Below are positions 41,466 through 51,459 of a DNA stretch of 64,000 nucleotides, one piece after another. The stretch comes from an uncultured Chitinophaga sp. Lineage in GTDB: Bacteria; Bacteroidota; Bacteroidia; Chitinophagales; Chitinophagaceae. Each line of letters starts with the position of its first letter. Positions within the stretch are counted from its first letter, which is position 1. A program made the position numbers and the translations under genes. The notes beneath the pieces were generated by a model that was not told the DNA's origin, did not search any database, and saw nothing but the letters and a program-made list of their open reading frames with translations. Location: NCBI RefSeq assembly GCF_902168175.1, contig NZ_CABHOU010000101.1, positions 163,684 through 227,683 of the forward strand, read 5' to 3'.

Positions 41466-44336
41466 ATGATGAGGATACCTTTAACATATTTCATTTTCGG
41501 GTTTGTGATGCTGATCGGTTTATCCGCACAGGCGCAGATATTTAAGAAAGGCGGCGATGCCGATGCACTGTACGAACAGGCCGTGCAGGAAACCAAACTA
41601 CAGCATTACGCCAAAGCTATCGAATTATCGAAACAGGCACTTGCCAAGCAGCCCGACTTTGTGGACCAGCAGCTATTGTTGGGAAGACTCTATATGCTTA
41701 CCGGCAACAACATCGAAGCCCGTAAACAGATCAATGCAGTAATACGCAAATCGCCGCAGTACAGGGATGCCTATTTCTATGCTATCAATATAGAAATGAG
41801 CGAAAAGAAATATGAAGAAGCCCTATGTTTTGCAGATGAGGCCTTATACGAGTTCCCGAACGACAAGGTGCTGATGTTAAAAAAACTGAGCATCATGGAT
41901 GCTTCCGGCAAATTTTACCAGGGTGATATGTATGCGCCTGAATTATTGAAAAAACATCCGGAAGATACGACCATACAGAAAGCTTATACCGGTCACTTTT
42001 TACTGGCGGGCGGGCAATACCAGCGTGCAGGCAATACCATTATGGCCCGCGAACACTTTGAGAAAGTACTGGCGGTGGAACCCGGTAACGAGGAGGCGAA
42101 AACAGCCATCACGAACATGTATGTACGCAACCGCAATTACACCAGTGCATTGGAACAGGTAAACCAGGAACTGGCCGCCAATCCTAACTCCTACGATTTG
42201 CTCATGAAAAAGCTGGGGCTGCAGCAGCAGATGAACAACTACCCGGAAGCACTCATCACCCTGAAAGAGATTTTAAAACATTACCCTAACGACGCTAAAG
42301 CCCGCAAGCTGGAGACCGACCTGCGAATGGATGCTGCCAATTATTATACAGATACAGATCCTTACTTGCTGTACCAGGGCGTATTAGAAAAGAACCCCGG
42401 CAACCGCGAGGCACTGGATAAAGTAATTGGCCTGAGCATGAGCCGGGGCGCCTACCGTGAAGCCCTCGCCTGGATTAACAGGGGATTGAAAACAAATCCG
42501 AATGACCAACGTTTACTAGGTTTAAAGGCCGACGTACTGGAAAGCGACCGTAAATTCACCGAAGCTGCGGCAATAGCGGGCAGGTTAAGGCAGATGAACC
42601 CATCCTCTACCGACATACGCAACCGCTATACCTACTTAAAAGTGGCCAGTGGCCGCGAATACCTCGCGCAACAGCAATACGACCTGGCCATTGCAGAACT
42701 CGAAAACGCACGCCAGGCTTCCCCGTCAGACACGACCGTACTGGATATGCTGGCTAACACTTACATTACCCGCAGGGATTACACCAAGGCCTTAACTGCA
42801 CTGGACAATGCCTTATCCTTCTACCCTTCCAATACCCGCTTCCTCGTTAAAAAATCGAGTGTGCTGGCTGAAATGGGTAAATATGATGAAGCAGCGGAGA
42901 TCGTTGAATCACTTTTAAACAATGACCCTTCGGACGAAAAGTACGCTTCTACGTTCGTGGAACTACGCCTCACTGCGGGACGCATCCTGATGCAGGCGGA
43001 GGAATACGATTTGGCGAAACAACAGTTTACCGCAGTTATTGCCCAGGCGCCTGACAATATCGACGCGCTCAATTACCTCATTAACCTTGAAAGTGCTACG
43101 AACCAGCCAGACAGTGCGCTGGCTTATGCAAACCAGGGTTTACAGTATTACCCGGACAATAAGGACCTGTTGCTAAAGAAGGCCGCTGCCCTTACTGAGC
43201 TGAAACAATACACAGCAGCTAACGAAATTAACGCGCAACTGCTGCAACGTTATCCGTTTACACTGCGCTACAAAACATCTTATACAGATGGGTTATTACA
43301 GCAGGGCGTGAACTACCAGCGCAATAACCAGCCTGATAGTGCTTTACAAGCCTTCCGAAAAGTATTGGCGCTGAACAAACGTGATTCACTCGCGCTTCTG
43401 TACAGTATCAATCTGTATAGCAGTCTTGGCCAAAACGACAGCGCATTGGCACTCGCAGAACAAGGTTTGAAATATTACCCTAACCAGGAAACATTTTTGC
43501 AGAAACGCGTAGTATCCCTGGAAAACCAGCAACGCTTTGCAGAAGCTGCCCTGGCGGCAGATAGTCTGGTTAAAATGAATGGCAGCGCGGCTAATACTGA
43601 CTATGCAGATTTCCTGCGGAGCAAAACGCTAAAAAACCAGTTTGGACTGTACTACCTGAATACCCAATACGACTATAGTTCCACCCGATACCAGATAGCT
43701 ACGCTTGAATACCGCAGGTTTATCAAAGCCGGTTCTATTGCCGGCCGTATCAGTTATGCCGGACGGGCCGAAGGCACGGGTATACAGGGCGAGCTGGAAG
43801 CGTATATCAATCATAGTAAATCATTGTATTCCTACGGTATTGCCACCTTCTCTAACGAAGTAGCCTTTCCGCAAATGCGGCTGGGTTATTCCATCTTTAA
43901 AACATTTAAGCACGATATAGAAGCGGAACTGGGTGCGCGTTATTTGAAGGCCGACAGTGTGCAAAGTATTTCCGGCGTAGTGTCGCTGGCTAAAACATGG
44001 AACGACTTCTGGGTAAATGGCCGTGCTTACTTTATTAGCGACTCGTCCGACTTCTACACTTCTTTTAACCTGACCACCCGTTATTACATGAACCGCAGCC
44101 AGGATTTCCTGTCAGTATTCGCCGGACTGGGCACCTCTCCCGATGATCGCAGCCGGCTGATTGCCTTTCCGCAACTGTCGGGCTTGCTGACGCGCAGTGT
44201 GGGCGCGGGTTATCAAAAGTCAATTAAATATAGGAACACGCTAAGTATCACAGGCACCTGGATCAATCAGAAGATTGCGGACAACCAGTTCCAGAACCAG
44301 TACGATATCTACCTGATGTTCCTAAGAAAATTTTAA
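41466..44336 (+). CDS. TPR-repeat protein with C-terminal outer-membrane barrel (YaiO/PgaA-like exporter)
   Basis: 956 residues from ATG 41466, 5 bp after the previous stop; upstream in-frame starts lie inside the glycosyltransferase gene. A signal peptide (ending LSAQAQ, about 24), then many tetratricopeptide-like repeats (about 30-720, repeatedly Y-x2-A and LxxNPxN or YPxN patterns), then about 220 residues of alternating beta strands (about 735-956) ending in IYLMFLRKF with the terminal Phe usual for outer-membrane barrels. This TPR-plus-barrel plan is that of PgaA/AlgK-AlgE type exopolysaccharide ports. Directly after two synthases, it is the likely outer-membrane exit. Confidence 0.85.
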   Translation: MMRIPLTYFIFGFVMLIGLSAQAQIFKKGGDADALYEQAVQETKLQHYAKAIELSKQALAKQPDFVDQQLLLGRLYMLTGNNIEARKQINAVIRKSPQYRDAYFYAINIEMSEKKYEEALCFADEALYEFPNDKVLMLKKLSIMDASGKFYQGDMYAPELLKKHPEDTTIQKAYTGHFLLAGGQYQRAGNTIMAREHFEKVLAVEPGNEEAKTAITNMYVRNRNYTSALEQVNQELAANPNSYDLLMKKLGLQQQMNNYPEALITLKEILKHYPNDAKARKLETDLRMDAANYYTDTDPYLLYQGVLEKNPGNREALDKVIGLSMSRGAYREALAWINRGLKTNPNDQRLLGLKADVLESDRKFTEAAAIAGRLRQMNPSSTDIRNRYTYLKVASGREYLAQQQYDLAIAELENARQASPSDTTVLDMLANTYITRRDYTKALTALDNALSFYPSNTRFLVKKSSVLAEMGKYDEAAEIVESLLNNDPSDEKYASTFVELRLTAGRILMQAEEYDLAKQQFTAVIAQAPDNIDALNYLINLESATNQPDSALAYANQGLQYYPDNKDLLLKKAAALTELKQYTAANEINAQLLQRYPFTLRYKTSYTDGLLQQGVNYQRNNQPDSALQAFRKVLALNKRDSLALLYSINLYSSLGQNDSALALAEQGLKYYPNQETFLQKRVVSLENQQRFAEAALAADSLVKMNGSAANTDYADFLRSKTLKNQFGLYYLNTQYDYSSTRYQIATLEYRRFIKAGSIAGRISYAGRAEGTGIQGELEAYINHSKSLYSYGIATFSNEVAFPQMRLGYSIFKTFKHDIEAELGARYLKADSVQSISGVVSLAKTWNDFWVNGRAYFISDSSDFYTSFNLTTRYYMNRSQDFLSVFAGLGTSPDDRSRLIAFPQLSGLLTRSVGAGYQKSIKYRNTLSITGTWINQKIADNQFQNQYDIYLMFLRKF

Positions 44337-44340
44337 GTTC

Positions 44341-46587
44341 ATGCAAAAAACGTTACAGGCACTGTTGTTAATAATTGCCATGCTCATCGCTACCGGCTGC
44401 CGCATCAAGGCTGGCAGTATTACGCTTGTAAAAAACGGCGTAGCACAACATGTGATCGTGATACCCGATGAGGCGACTAAAAACGAATCAAAGGCAGCAT
44501 CTGTATTACAACAGTATCTGAAACGCATGTCGGGCGCGGCATTTAACATCATTAAAGAAAGTGCTTATAATAAGGACAGGGCAGCTATTTTCATTGGCAA
44601 AACCAATCGCTCCCAAAAAATAAATAAGGGAAAAATACAGGGAGAAGGGTTTATAATCAACTCAGACGCTTCCGACCTTTATATATTAGGCGGTAGCGGA
44701 AAAGGAAGTCTGTATGGCGTATACACCCTGCTGGAAAATTACCTGGGCTGTAAGAAGTTCAGCGATGGCCCCGCCAGCGTCGCCGCCCTTAAAACGATCA
44801 ACATTCCTCAATACCTCGACGACAAACAGGAACCAGCGTTCCAATACCGCGAAACCTACTACCCTGCTTCTGCAGACGCGGAGTACCTCGACTGGCATAA
44901 ACTACACCGCTTCGAAGATTTATGGGGAATATGGGGCCACTCGTTCTTCAAACTTGTGCCGCCCAAAACGTGGTTCGCCAGCCACCCCGAATACTATGCC
45001 TTAGTAAACGGCAAACGCCAGCCCACACAACTTTGCCTGAGCAACGAAAACGTATTACGCCTGGTCACCGAAAACCTTCGTAAAGCAATTGCCGAAAACC
45101 CAGATGCCATGTATTGGTCGGTAAGCCAGGAAGACGGCGGCGGCTTTTGCAGTTGCGATAAGTGCAGCAGCGTTAACGCGGCAGAAGGTGGTGTTCAGGG
45201 TTCGCTTATCGCATTTGTAAACCGCGTGGCGGCCAAGTTCCCCAAGCAAACTATTACCACACTGGCGTACGAGCAAACCGTACATCCGCCTAAAAATATT
45301 AAACCGGCCGCTAACGTATTCATAATGCTCAGCACCATCGCGGTACTCAGGCACGAGCCGATCAGCAGCACCGCATCCGCAGAAAGTTTCCGGAAGGACC
45401 TGAAAGGCTGGGCGACCATTACCCCTCACATTTTTATATGGGACTATACCACACAGTTTACCAACTATCTTAATCCATTTCCCGACTACAATAACCTGCA
45501 GCCCAACCTTCGTTACTTCGCGGAGAATGGCGTAAAGGGCGTATTCTCCCAGGGCAGCGGCGCTACGTTTAGCGACATGGCAGCTTATAACAGCTTTATA
45601 CAGGCGAAGTTGCTGTGGCAGCAGCAGATCGACTTCAACCAGGCCAGTAATGACTTTATAAAGGATTATTATGGCAAATCGGCCCCGTATGTTTCCGAAT
45701 ACCTGGCGGCCCTGCAAAAGGGCCTGCAGAGCAGTAAAACAAGGCTCGACATATATGGCGGTACAAAGGCTGGATATTTAACGCCGGAGTTGTTAGATCA
45801 GTACTCAACCATCCTCGATAAAGCTGAAAAGGCCGCTGACGGCAACGTTTACCTGCTGGAACGTGTGAATGAAGTGCGGTTGGGACTGGAATACGTTGTA
45901 TTACAACAATCACGTTTCTACGGCACAGAGAAATTTGGCTACCTCGTACCGCAGGGCACCGCATATGGGGTAAACCCCAAATGGCCCGACCGTGTAAAAC
46001 GTTTTACAGAACTAAGTAAAAAAGCCGGCGTTACCGAACTTTCCGAAGGCGGCCTTTCGCCGGATGCTTATGCAAAGGAATGGTCGGAGATATTCTCCCG
46101 CAAATGGCTGAACAGCATTGCGTTTGGAGCGAAAGTAAGCTTACAGTTCCCCTATAGCGAAGATTATCCGGCCAAAGGCGAACGTACACTTACCGATGGA
46201 ATTACCGGCGGGCTGGACTTTAGTACGAACTGGCTATACTTTTACGGACAGGATATGGTGGCGACCATCGACCTTGGTCAGACTAAAAATATCAGGAGCA
46301 TACAGGCAGGCTTTTTACAGGATGCCCGCCATTTCATATTTGCGCCGCAAACGGTGATCGTAGAAACCTCTGCAGATGGCAAAACCTATAAACCCGCCGG
46401 AAAGCAGGACGTGCCCTCGGCCACAGAAGAGGATTACAGCGCTGCGATCCGCAATATAACCCTGGCTACACCAGTTACGGGAGTACGTTATATCAGAGTA
46501 ACCGCTAAATGCCTGTCCGCCATGCCTGCCTGGCGCGGTTCAGACAAAAAGGTGGGATTGTGTTGTGATGAGATCACTGTTTTGTAG
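44341..46587 (+). CDS. DUF4838 glycosidase-like lipoprotein with C-terminal discoidin domain
   Basis: 748 residues starting 4 bp after the barrel gene. The signal ends in the lipobox IATGC (about 16-20). Residues about 30-150 form a GH20b/alpha-glucuronidase-type N domain (with FIGKTNRSQ and LYGVYTLLENYLGCKKF), about 160-440 the DUF4838 barrel (HSFFKLVPPKTWFASHPEYY, split here; SQEDGGGFCSCDKCSS with a candidate acidic pair), and about 600-745 an F5/8 type C (discoidin) sugar-binding domain. DUF4838 is of unproven activity. As the last gene of the exopolysaccharide operon it may trim or modify the chain, the place PgaB takes in the pga system. Confidence 0.75.
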   Translation: MQKTLQALLLIIAMLIATGCRIKAGSITLVKNGVAQHVIVIPDEATKNESKAASVLQQYLKRMSGAAFNIIKESAYNKDRAAIFIGKTNRSQKINKGKIQGEGFIINSDASDLYILGGSGKGSLYGVYTLLENYLGCKKFSDGPASVAALKTINIPQYLDDKQEPAFQYRETYYPASADAEYLDWHKLHRFEDLWGIWGHSFFKLVPPKTWFASHPEYYALVNGKRQPTQLCLSNENVLRLVTENLRKAIAENPDAMYWSVSQEDGGGFCSCDKCSSVNAAEGGVQGSLIAFVNRVAAKFPKQTITTLAYEQTVHPPKNIKPAANVFIMLSTIAVLRHEPISSTASAESFRKDLKGWATITPHIFIWDYTTQFTNYLNPFPDYNNLQPNLRYFAENGVKGVFSQGSGATFSDMAAYNSFIQAKLLWQQQIDFNQASNDFIKDYYGKSAPYVSEYLAALQKGLQSSKTRLDIYGGTKAGYLTPELLDQYSTILDKAEKAADGNVYLLERVNEVRLGLEYVVLQQSRFYGTEKFGYLVPQGTAYGVNPKWPDRVKRFTELSKKAGVTELSEGGLSPDAYAKEWSEIFSRKWLNSIAFGAKVSLQFPYSEDYPAKGERTLTDGITGGLDFSTNWLYFYGQDMVATIDLGQTKNIRSIQAGFLQDARHFIFAPQTVIVETSADGKTYKPAGKQDVPSATEEDYSAAIRNITLATPVTGVRYIRVTAKCLSAMPAWRGSDKKVGLCCDEITVL

Positions 46588-46705
46588 CAACCCAAGTGAA
46601 ACAGTAGTGACAAAAGAATAGGCCCCGCCTTACATGTACATGCGTTTGCCTGGCTGCCCACAATTCACTATTTTCATACAGCTTAACGCCCAAACTACTG
46701 GCTTT

Positions 46706-47267
46706 ATGGATATTTTCTTTCACATCCGTATTCTCATTGGCATTATTCTAAGCCTCAGCATTACACATCTGTTGAAAGGAGGCGTGAAATTTATCGAGCA
46801 TCCGGGTAAAAAAACCCTATTGGCTGCACCTGGGCTGGGCCTTGTATATATTCCTGCTGCTTGTGCATTTCTGGTGGTGGGAAATAGGGTTACGTAATGT
46901 AACCGTGTGGACCTTCAGCGAGTATATTTTCCTGGTGTTGTATATAATCATCTTCTATCTTCAATGCGTATTGTTGTTCCCCGATGATCTTAAAGAATAC
47001 AACAACTACGAAGAGTATTTCTTTTCCCGTAAAAAATGGTTCTTCGGCCTGATGGCATTGAACTTCGTGGCCGACTTTATAGATACGCTGATAAAAGGCC
47101 GGGCCTACTTCGCACACCTGCACTGGGAATACCCCGTACGCAATGCCATTCACTTTCTACTATGCATTATCGCCACGCGAACGAATAACCGCACTTATCA
47201 TGCGGCTATCGTCATCGCTTTTATCGTATATGAGCTAAGCTATATTTTCCGGCTGTACAATCATTAA
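46706..47267 (+). pseudogene. Frameshifted small integral membrane protein gene
   Basis: Two overlapping frames make one protein: from ATG 46706 (MDIFFHIRILIGIILSLSIT) to about 46814, and from there in another frame to TAA 47265-47267. Changing the run of seven A at 46808-46814 to six joins HPGKK directly to PYWLHLGWALYIFLLLVHF and gives a smooth 186-residue protein with about five membrane helices. This is either a true disruption, a sequencing error in the homopolymer, or slippage. The family is common in Bacteroidota but unnamed to me. It converges with the phospholipase C gene, 2 bp between stops. Confidence 0.7.
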
Positions 47268-47269
47268 TG

Positions 47270-49720
47270 TTACGCCATAGCAGGATCCGTAATACTCTCC
47301 GCCCCTGCCTCTACGCGACCCGCAAAGCGGCGCTCGTAGGCCTTATGACCTTTCACGCGAATCGTAAAATCGTACCAGCCCTGTGTTTTCTGCAGGTTGA
47401 TAACCGGACTATCCTTTTCAGAACGGACCACGACAGTAAGTGGCGCTTTGCCGTACGCATTGTCTATTAATTTCAGAGTGACGGGTTTTGCCGGTGTTTG
47501 AAATGACAGTAACAGGTTATGGTACTTTTCATTTTTAGCGACTATTTGCTGCACACGGAACTCCAGTTCCGGATCATGAGCGGTTCCTTTAAACTCGCGG
47601 TAAAAACCGTTAGGACCGTGCGCCTGTAAATGATAACCGCCCTTCTGCAGTTTCCATGCTCCATTTACCTTACCGCCGGCAGCTACAGCAAAATTGCTGA
47701 CCTGCATATTGGGGCCGGGTACATACACAGTAAAAGGTGCACCCGCCGCTTTATCCCTGAACAATTGATTACCTGCTTCAAATTGCAGCACGAACGATTG
47801 TTTGCCTGCATCTAACTTACCACTTACTGCCAGTTCGTACGGCAGGGCGTTCGATGGCCGAGTGCCTGGCTCCTGCCGTGGCATGTAAGTGGCTGATTGA
47901 GGCGATTTAAGCACCAGCGCGATATCTGCCTTACTCAGTTTACGATAGTTATCGGGAACGGGCTTAAACCGGGCATTATTCACCATTTCGAGAAAGCCGT
48001 TACGCTCGATAAACGTCGGCAGGTCGATTTTATCGCCGTTGTACGGACGGAATACCGATGTAAGGTCGCCGCAAACGGCTCTCCTCCAGCTGCTGATATT
48101 AGGCTCTGTTATCTTTTTACCCGTCTTCTTACTAAGGAACTTTTCCAGGAACTGAAGGGAAGAGGTGTGATCAAAAACCTGGGAGTTGACGAAACCGCCC
48201 CGGCTCCATGGTGAGGCGACTACAAAAGGTACGCGATACCCAAGCCCGATGGCACTTTCCCGCGCCTGTGAAGGTTTCAGATCATCTCTACGCAACTCCT
48301 GTTCTTTCGTTACCCATTCGTTTTTAGTATCAATGCCCGGCGACACTGCTCCCGTAGATGGATCACGCGGATCGGGCGCTACAAAGGGAGGCACATGGTC
48401 GAAACAGCCGTCGTTTTCATCATAGGTAAGAATGAAAATGGTTTTCTTCCATACTTCCGGGTTTTGGGTAAGAATGTCGAGGACTTCGGATAAATACCAG
48501 GCGCCGTACCAGGGCGAAGTGGGATGATCAGAGAAGTTTTCGGGCGCTACCAGCCAGGAAACGGTGGGCAGTTTGCCGCCTTTCACATCTTCACGGAACT
48601 GGTGCAGCACATCTCCTTTGGGCATGCTCATCTTCCGCTTCTCCTGGCCGTCTTCATATTCCACTTCTGTTATCTGATGATAATACGGATCATTGATATT
48701 GGTGGTGAAAGCCTTTTCGTGTAAGGCCTTTTCGTATGCCGACAACTTTTCGTAATTCTCCGTATTCCACTGCTGTTGCTCTTTCTCGAGCTTTGCCAGT
48801 GTTTCCTTTTTAGTGGCAAGTTTGGCATCGCCTGCCGGAAGCACTACTATTTCTGCTTTCAGTTTGGCTATTTCTTTAACAAGATAGGCCATATAACCTT
48901 TCGCATAGCGCACCTTGTAAGCCGGGAACCACTCTATCGGGTTATCAGTGAAGTTAGCCAGCCACGATTCTTCTTCCCCGCTTAAACCCGTTGGCATACT
49001 TAATTCATTCTGATAAATCCTCCATGAAATTCCGTTTTCCTCGAGGCGTTCGGGAAAACTTTTCCAGTTGGCGTTGGAGTCATACTCAATATCGGAGTTG
49101 CGCACGGCCGCGTGCGAATCGGCGTCTTCGGGCGGACGGATCGTACCGCTCCAGAAATACAAACGGTTTGGCGTAGTACCGGTAAGTGAAGAGCAGAAGT
49201 GCTGATCGCAAACAGTAAACGCATCTGCCATGGCGTAATAGAACGGAATATCTTCCCGTGTATAATACCCAAGTGTAAGCGGCATGTTCGCATACTCTTT
49301 GATGCCAGGCCGTTTTGCCTCCAGCCACTGGTCGTATTTTCCGCCATTACGCGCATCTACCTGGTTCTCCCACGAATGTGGCAAAGAACTCATCCAGGTA
49401 GCTTTACTGTTTTTCATATCCAGCCGGAAAGGGGCATAGGTTTCGCCGCCCTTATCAGACTGTAACCAAACAGGATGGCCAGAAGGGAGTGTGATGGCCC
49501 GGGGATCATTAAATCCGCGAACACCACGAAGCGCGCCGAAACAATGATCGAACGAACGGTTCTCCTGCATCAGGAAAACTACATGTTCCGCATCCTCATA
49601 AGTGCTGCCGGGCGCAGGATCTATTGCCATCGCCTTTTGTATAGATACAGGCAACCCCGCGAACAGGCCGCTGCCCGATAAAAGTGCTGCCTTCTTTATA
49701 AAATCCCTTCTTGAATCCAT
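47270..49720 (-). CDS. Phosphocholine-specific phospholipase C, Tat-exported
   Basis: 816 residues. It begins MDSRRDFIKKAALL, a twin-arginine signal. The catalytic AcpA/phospholipase C superfamily domain (about 40-580) has ENRSFDHCFG near residue 53 and TYDENDGCFDHVPPF (about 430-445), which contribute metal and substrate residues in this family. The C-terminal part (about 600-800) has two beta-rich phospholipase C C-terminal domains. It splits phosphatidylcholine or sphingomyelin head groups outside the cytoplasm, releasing phosphocholine. It is monocistronic and divergent from the small Cys-rich gene at 49.9 kb. Confidence 0.9.
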   Translation of the reverse strand: MDSRRDFIKKAALLSGSGLFAGLPVSIQKAMAIDPAPGSTYEDAEHVVFLMQENRSFDHCFGALRGVRGFNDPRAITLPSGHPVWLQSDKGGETYAPFRLDMKNSKATWMSSLPHSWENQVDARNGGKYDQWLEAKRPGIKEYANMPLTLGYYTREDIPFYYAMADAFTVCDQHFCSSLTGTTPNRLYFWSGTIRPPEDADSHAAVRNSDIEYDSNANWKSFPERLEENGISWRIYQNELSMPTGLSGEEESWLANFTDNPIEWFPAYKVRYAKGYMAYLVKEIAKLKAEIVVLPAGDAKLATKKETLAKLEKEQQQWNTENYEKLSAYEKALHEKAFTTNINDPYYHQITEVEYEDGQEKRKMSMPKGDVLHQFREDVKGGKLPTVSWLVAPENFSDHPTSPWYGAWYLSEVLDILTQNPEVWKKTIFILTYDENDGCFDHVPPFVAPDPRDPSTGAVSPGIDTKNEWVTKEQELRRDDLKPSQARESAIGLGYRVPFVVASPWSRGGFVNSQVFDHTSSLQFLEKFLSKKTGKKITEPNISSWRRAVCGDLTSVFRPYNGDKIDLPTFIERNGFLEMVNNARFKPVPDNYRKLSKADIALVLKSPQSATYMPRQEPGTRPSNALPYELAVSGKLDAGKQSFVLQFEAGNQLFRDKAAGAPFTVYVPGPNMQVSNFAVAAGGKVNGAWKLQKGGYHLQAHGPNGFYREFKGTAHDPELEFRVQQIVAKNEKYHNLLLSFQTPAKPVTLKLIDNAYGKAPLTVVVRSEKDSPVINLQKTQGWYDFTIRVKGHKAYERRFAGRVEAGAESITDPAMA

Positions 49721-49908
49721 ATTTTGCTGTTAATGGCGGAAAAAATAGCACTAATCTTTCAGAATCAATAGCTTCTTTACAGGAACTTAACAGTATAACG
49801 AATAACCAGTACAATCCATAAATATTATTATGAATATAATCCCATCATCGTGCTAGTGCTACGCGCAATAATAGCCCTATCTTGGAGAAGTACCACAGCC
49901 CTAACGTT

Positions 49909-50115
49909 ATGAATACGATTTCCCTTTTACTCGCACTGTTTTTAATGCCTGGCGAAGCCCCCAAAGTGTACGTTTGCAAATCCGGCACCAGTTATGCCTA
50001 TCATAAAAAACTTTGCCAGGGTCTTAAGCGCTGCACGCACCGCATAGATACGGTTACTATTAAAGAAGCGGTGGAATCGGGCCACGAAAAGGCATGTGGT
50101 TATTGTTATAAATAA
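49909..50115 (+). CDS. Small exported cysteine-rich protein (68 residues)
   Basis: Starts at ATG 49909 (MNTISLLLALFLMPGEAPK), giving a short signal peptide; the frame is open nine codons earlier from a TTG but that adds a non-signal stretch. The mature part has five cysteines: CKSG, LCQG, RCTH and CGYC, with conserved-looking Y/H residues (SYAYHKKLCQGLKRC). Short proteins of this pattern occur in Bacteroidota without a known role; metal binding or disulphide bonding is possible. It is followed after 30 bp by the antiporter gene. Confidence 0.65.
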   Translation: MNTISLLLALFLMPGEAPKVYVCKSGTSYAYHKKLCQGLKRCTHRIDTVTIKEAVESGHEKACGYCYK

Positions 50116-50145
50116 TCAGTAAATTAGTGACAAAGCCCCTTGTGA

Positions 50146-51420
50146 ATGTCACCCGTGTACACATCGCTGGCCCTGCTTATTACGATTACCGCGGCCTTTA
50201 GTTATATCAATTGCAAATACATCCACCTTCCGTCTACTATCGGTATAATGATTATGTCGCTGGTATGTAGCATGGTACTTATTGCGTTAGGGAACCTGTT
50301 TCCTGAACTGGCGGAACAAGCGCGTGTTATTATGCAAAACGTGAGGTTCGGCGATCTGATCATGCAATCGTTATTAAGTTTCCTGCTGTTTGCAGGTGCT
50401 ATTCAACTGGATGTTCGAAAGCTCCACCGCCACCGTAGCGTGGTAATATTACTGGCCACCATCGGCGTCATTATATCGGCCGCTGTTATTGGGGCAGGCA
50501 TCTTTTTCCTGTTCCAGGTATTCAACATTCATGTGCCACTCATTTACTGCCTGATGTTCGGCGCACTCATCTCCCCCACCGATCCTATCGCCGTACTCGG
50601 CATTCTTGGTGAACTGGGCGTTCCCGAATCGCTGGAGATTAAGATCGCGGGGGAGTCGATGTTTAACGACGGCGTTGGCGTGGTACTGTTTCTCATCCTG
50701 CTCCAACTGGACCAAAATGGCGTAGAAACCATGAAAGCCGGGCAAATTGCCTGGATATTCCTGCGCGAGGCCGCTGGTGGCTGGTTATGGGGATTAGCCC
50801 TGGGTTATGGAGGCGTTATCGTACTTAAATCTATCAACAACTATAAAGTAGAAACGTTGATTACACTGGCGATCGTAATGGGCGGTTACCTCGTTTCTGA
50901 ATTGCTGGACGTATCCGGCGCACTGAGTATGGTGGTGGCCGGTATCATCATTGGCAACAAGGGGATGGCTATTTCAATGAGCAAAACTACCCGCGATTAT
51001 GTATCTAAATTCTGGGAATTGATAGATGAGATCATGAATGCCTTCCTGTTCCTGCTGATCGGCTTTGAAATGCTGGTACTCGTGCTGGACTGGCAGCTGG
51101 TGGGTGCAGCCTTACTCTGTTTGCCTGTCGTATTTTTGGCCAGATGGGTATCCGTTATCATCCCCATGTACATTCTCACCAATAAAACCACGCGCGAAAA
51201 AGGCGCTATTGCCGTACTTACCTGGGGAGGCCTGCGCGGCGCCGTTTCCGTAGCACTGGCGCTCAGTTTACCTGAAGGTCCCGGCCGGGAGAAAATGGTA
51301 ACGATCACGTACGTGGTCGTATTATTTTCGATTATCGTTCAGGGCTTATCAATAGGTCCGCTGGCGCGGCGATGGATGCAACCGGTAACAATTGACCCTT
51401 CACTCCCATCCGGAAATTAA
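50146..51420 (+). CDS. CPA1 family cation/proton antiporter
   Basis: 424 residues with about 12 membrane helices. The family core is visible: LISPTDPIAVL (about 145-155), GESMFNDGVGVVLF with the ion-binding Asn-Asp pair (about 168-181) and GGLRGAVSVALAL (about 364-376). It exchanges Na+ or K+ for protons at the inner membrane. The protein ends shortly after the last helix, without the long cytoplasmic tail of eukaryotic NHEs. It lies 30 bp after the Cys-rich gene and 39 bp before the SIR2-like gene; a functional link is not evident. Confidence 0.9.
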   Translation: MSPVYTSLALLITITAAFSYINCKYIHLPSTIGIMIMSLVCSMVLIALGNLFPELAEQARVIMQNVRFGDLIMQSLLSFLLFAGAIQLDVRKLHRHRSVVILLATIGVIISAAVIGAGIFFLFQVFNIHVPLIYCLMFGALISPTDPIAVLGILGELGVPESLEIKIAGESMFNDGVGVVLFLILLQLDQNGVETMKAGQIAWIFLREAAGGWLWGLALGYGGVIVLKSINNYKVETLITLAIVMGGYLVSELLDVSGALSMVVAGIIIGNKGMAISMSKTTRDYVSKFWELIDEIMNAFLFLLIGFEMLVLVLDWQLVGAALLCLPVVFLARWVSVIIPMYILTNKTTREKGAIAVLTWGGLRGAVSVALALSLPEGPGREKMVTITYVVVLFSIIVQGLSIGPLARRWMQPVTIDPSLPSGN

Positions 51421-51459
51421 AGCTTAATTTTATCCTCCTCATTCCTGATAAATATATCC

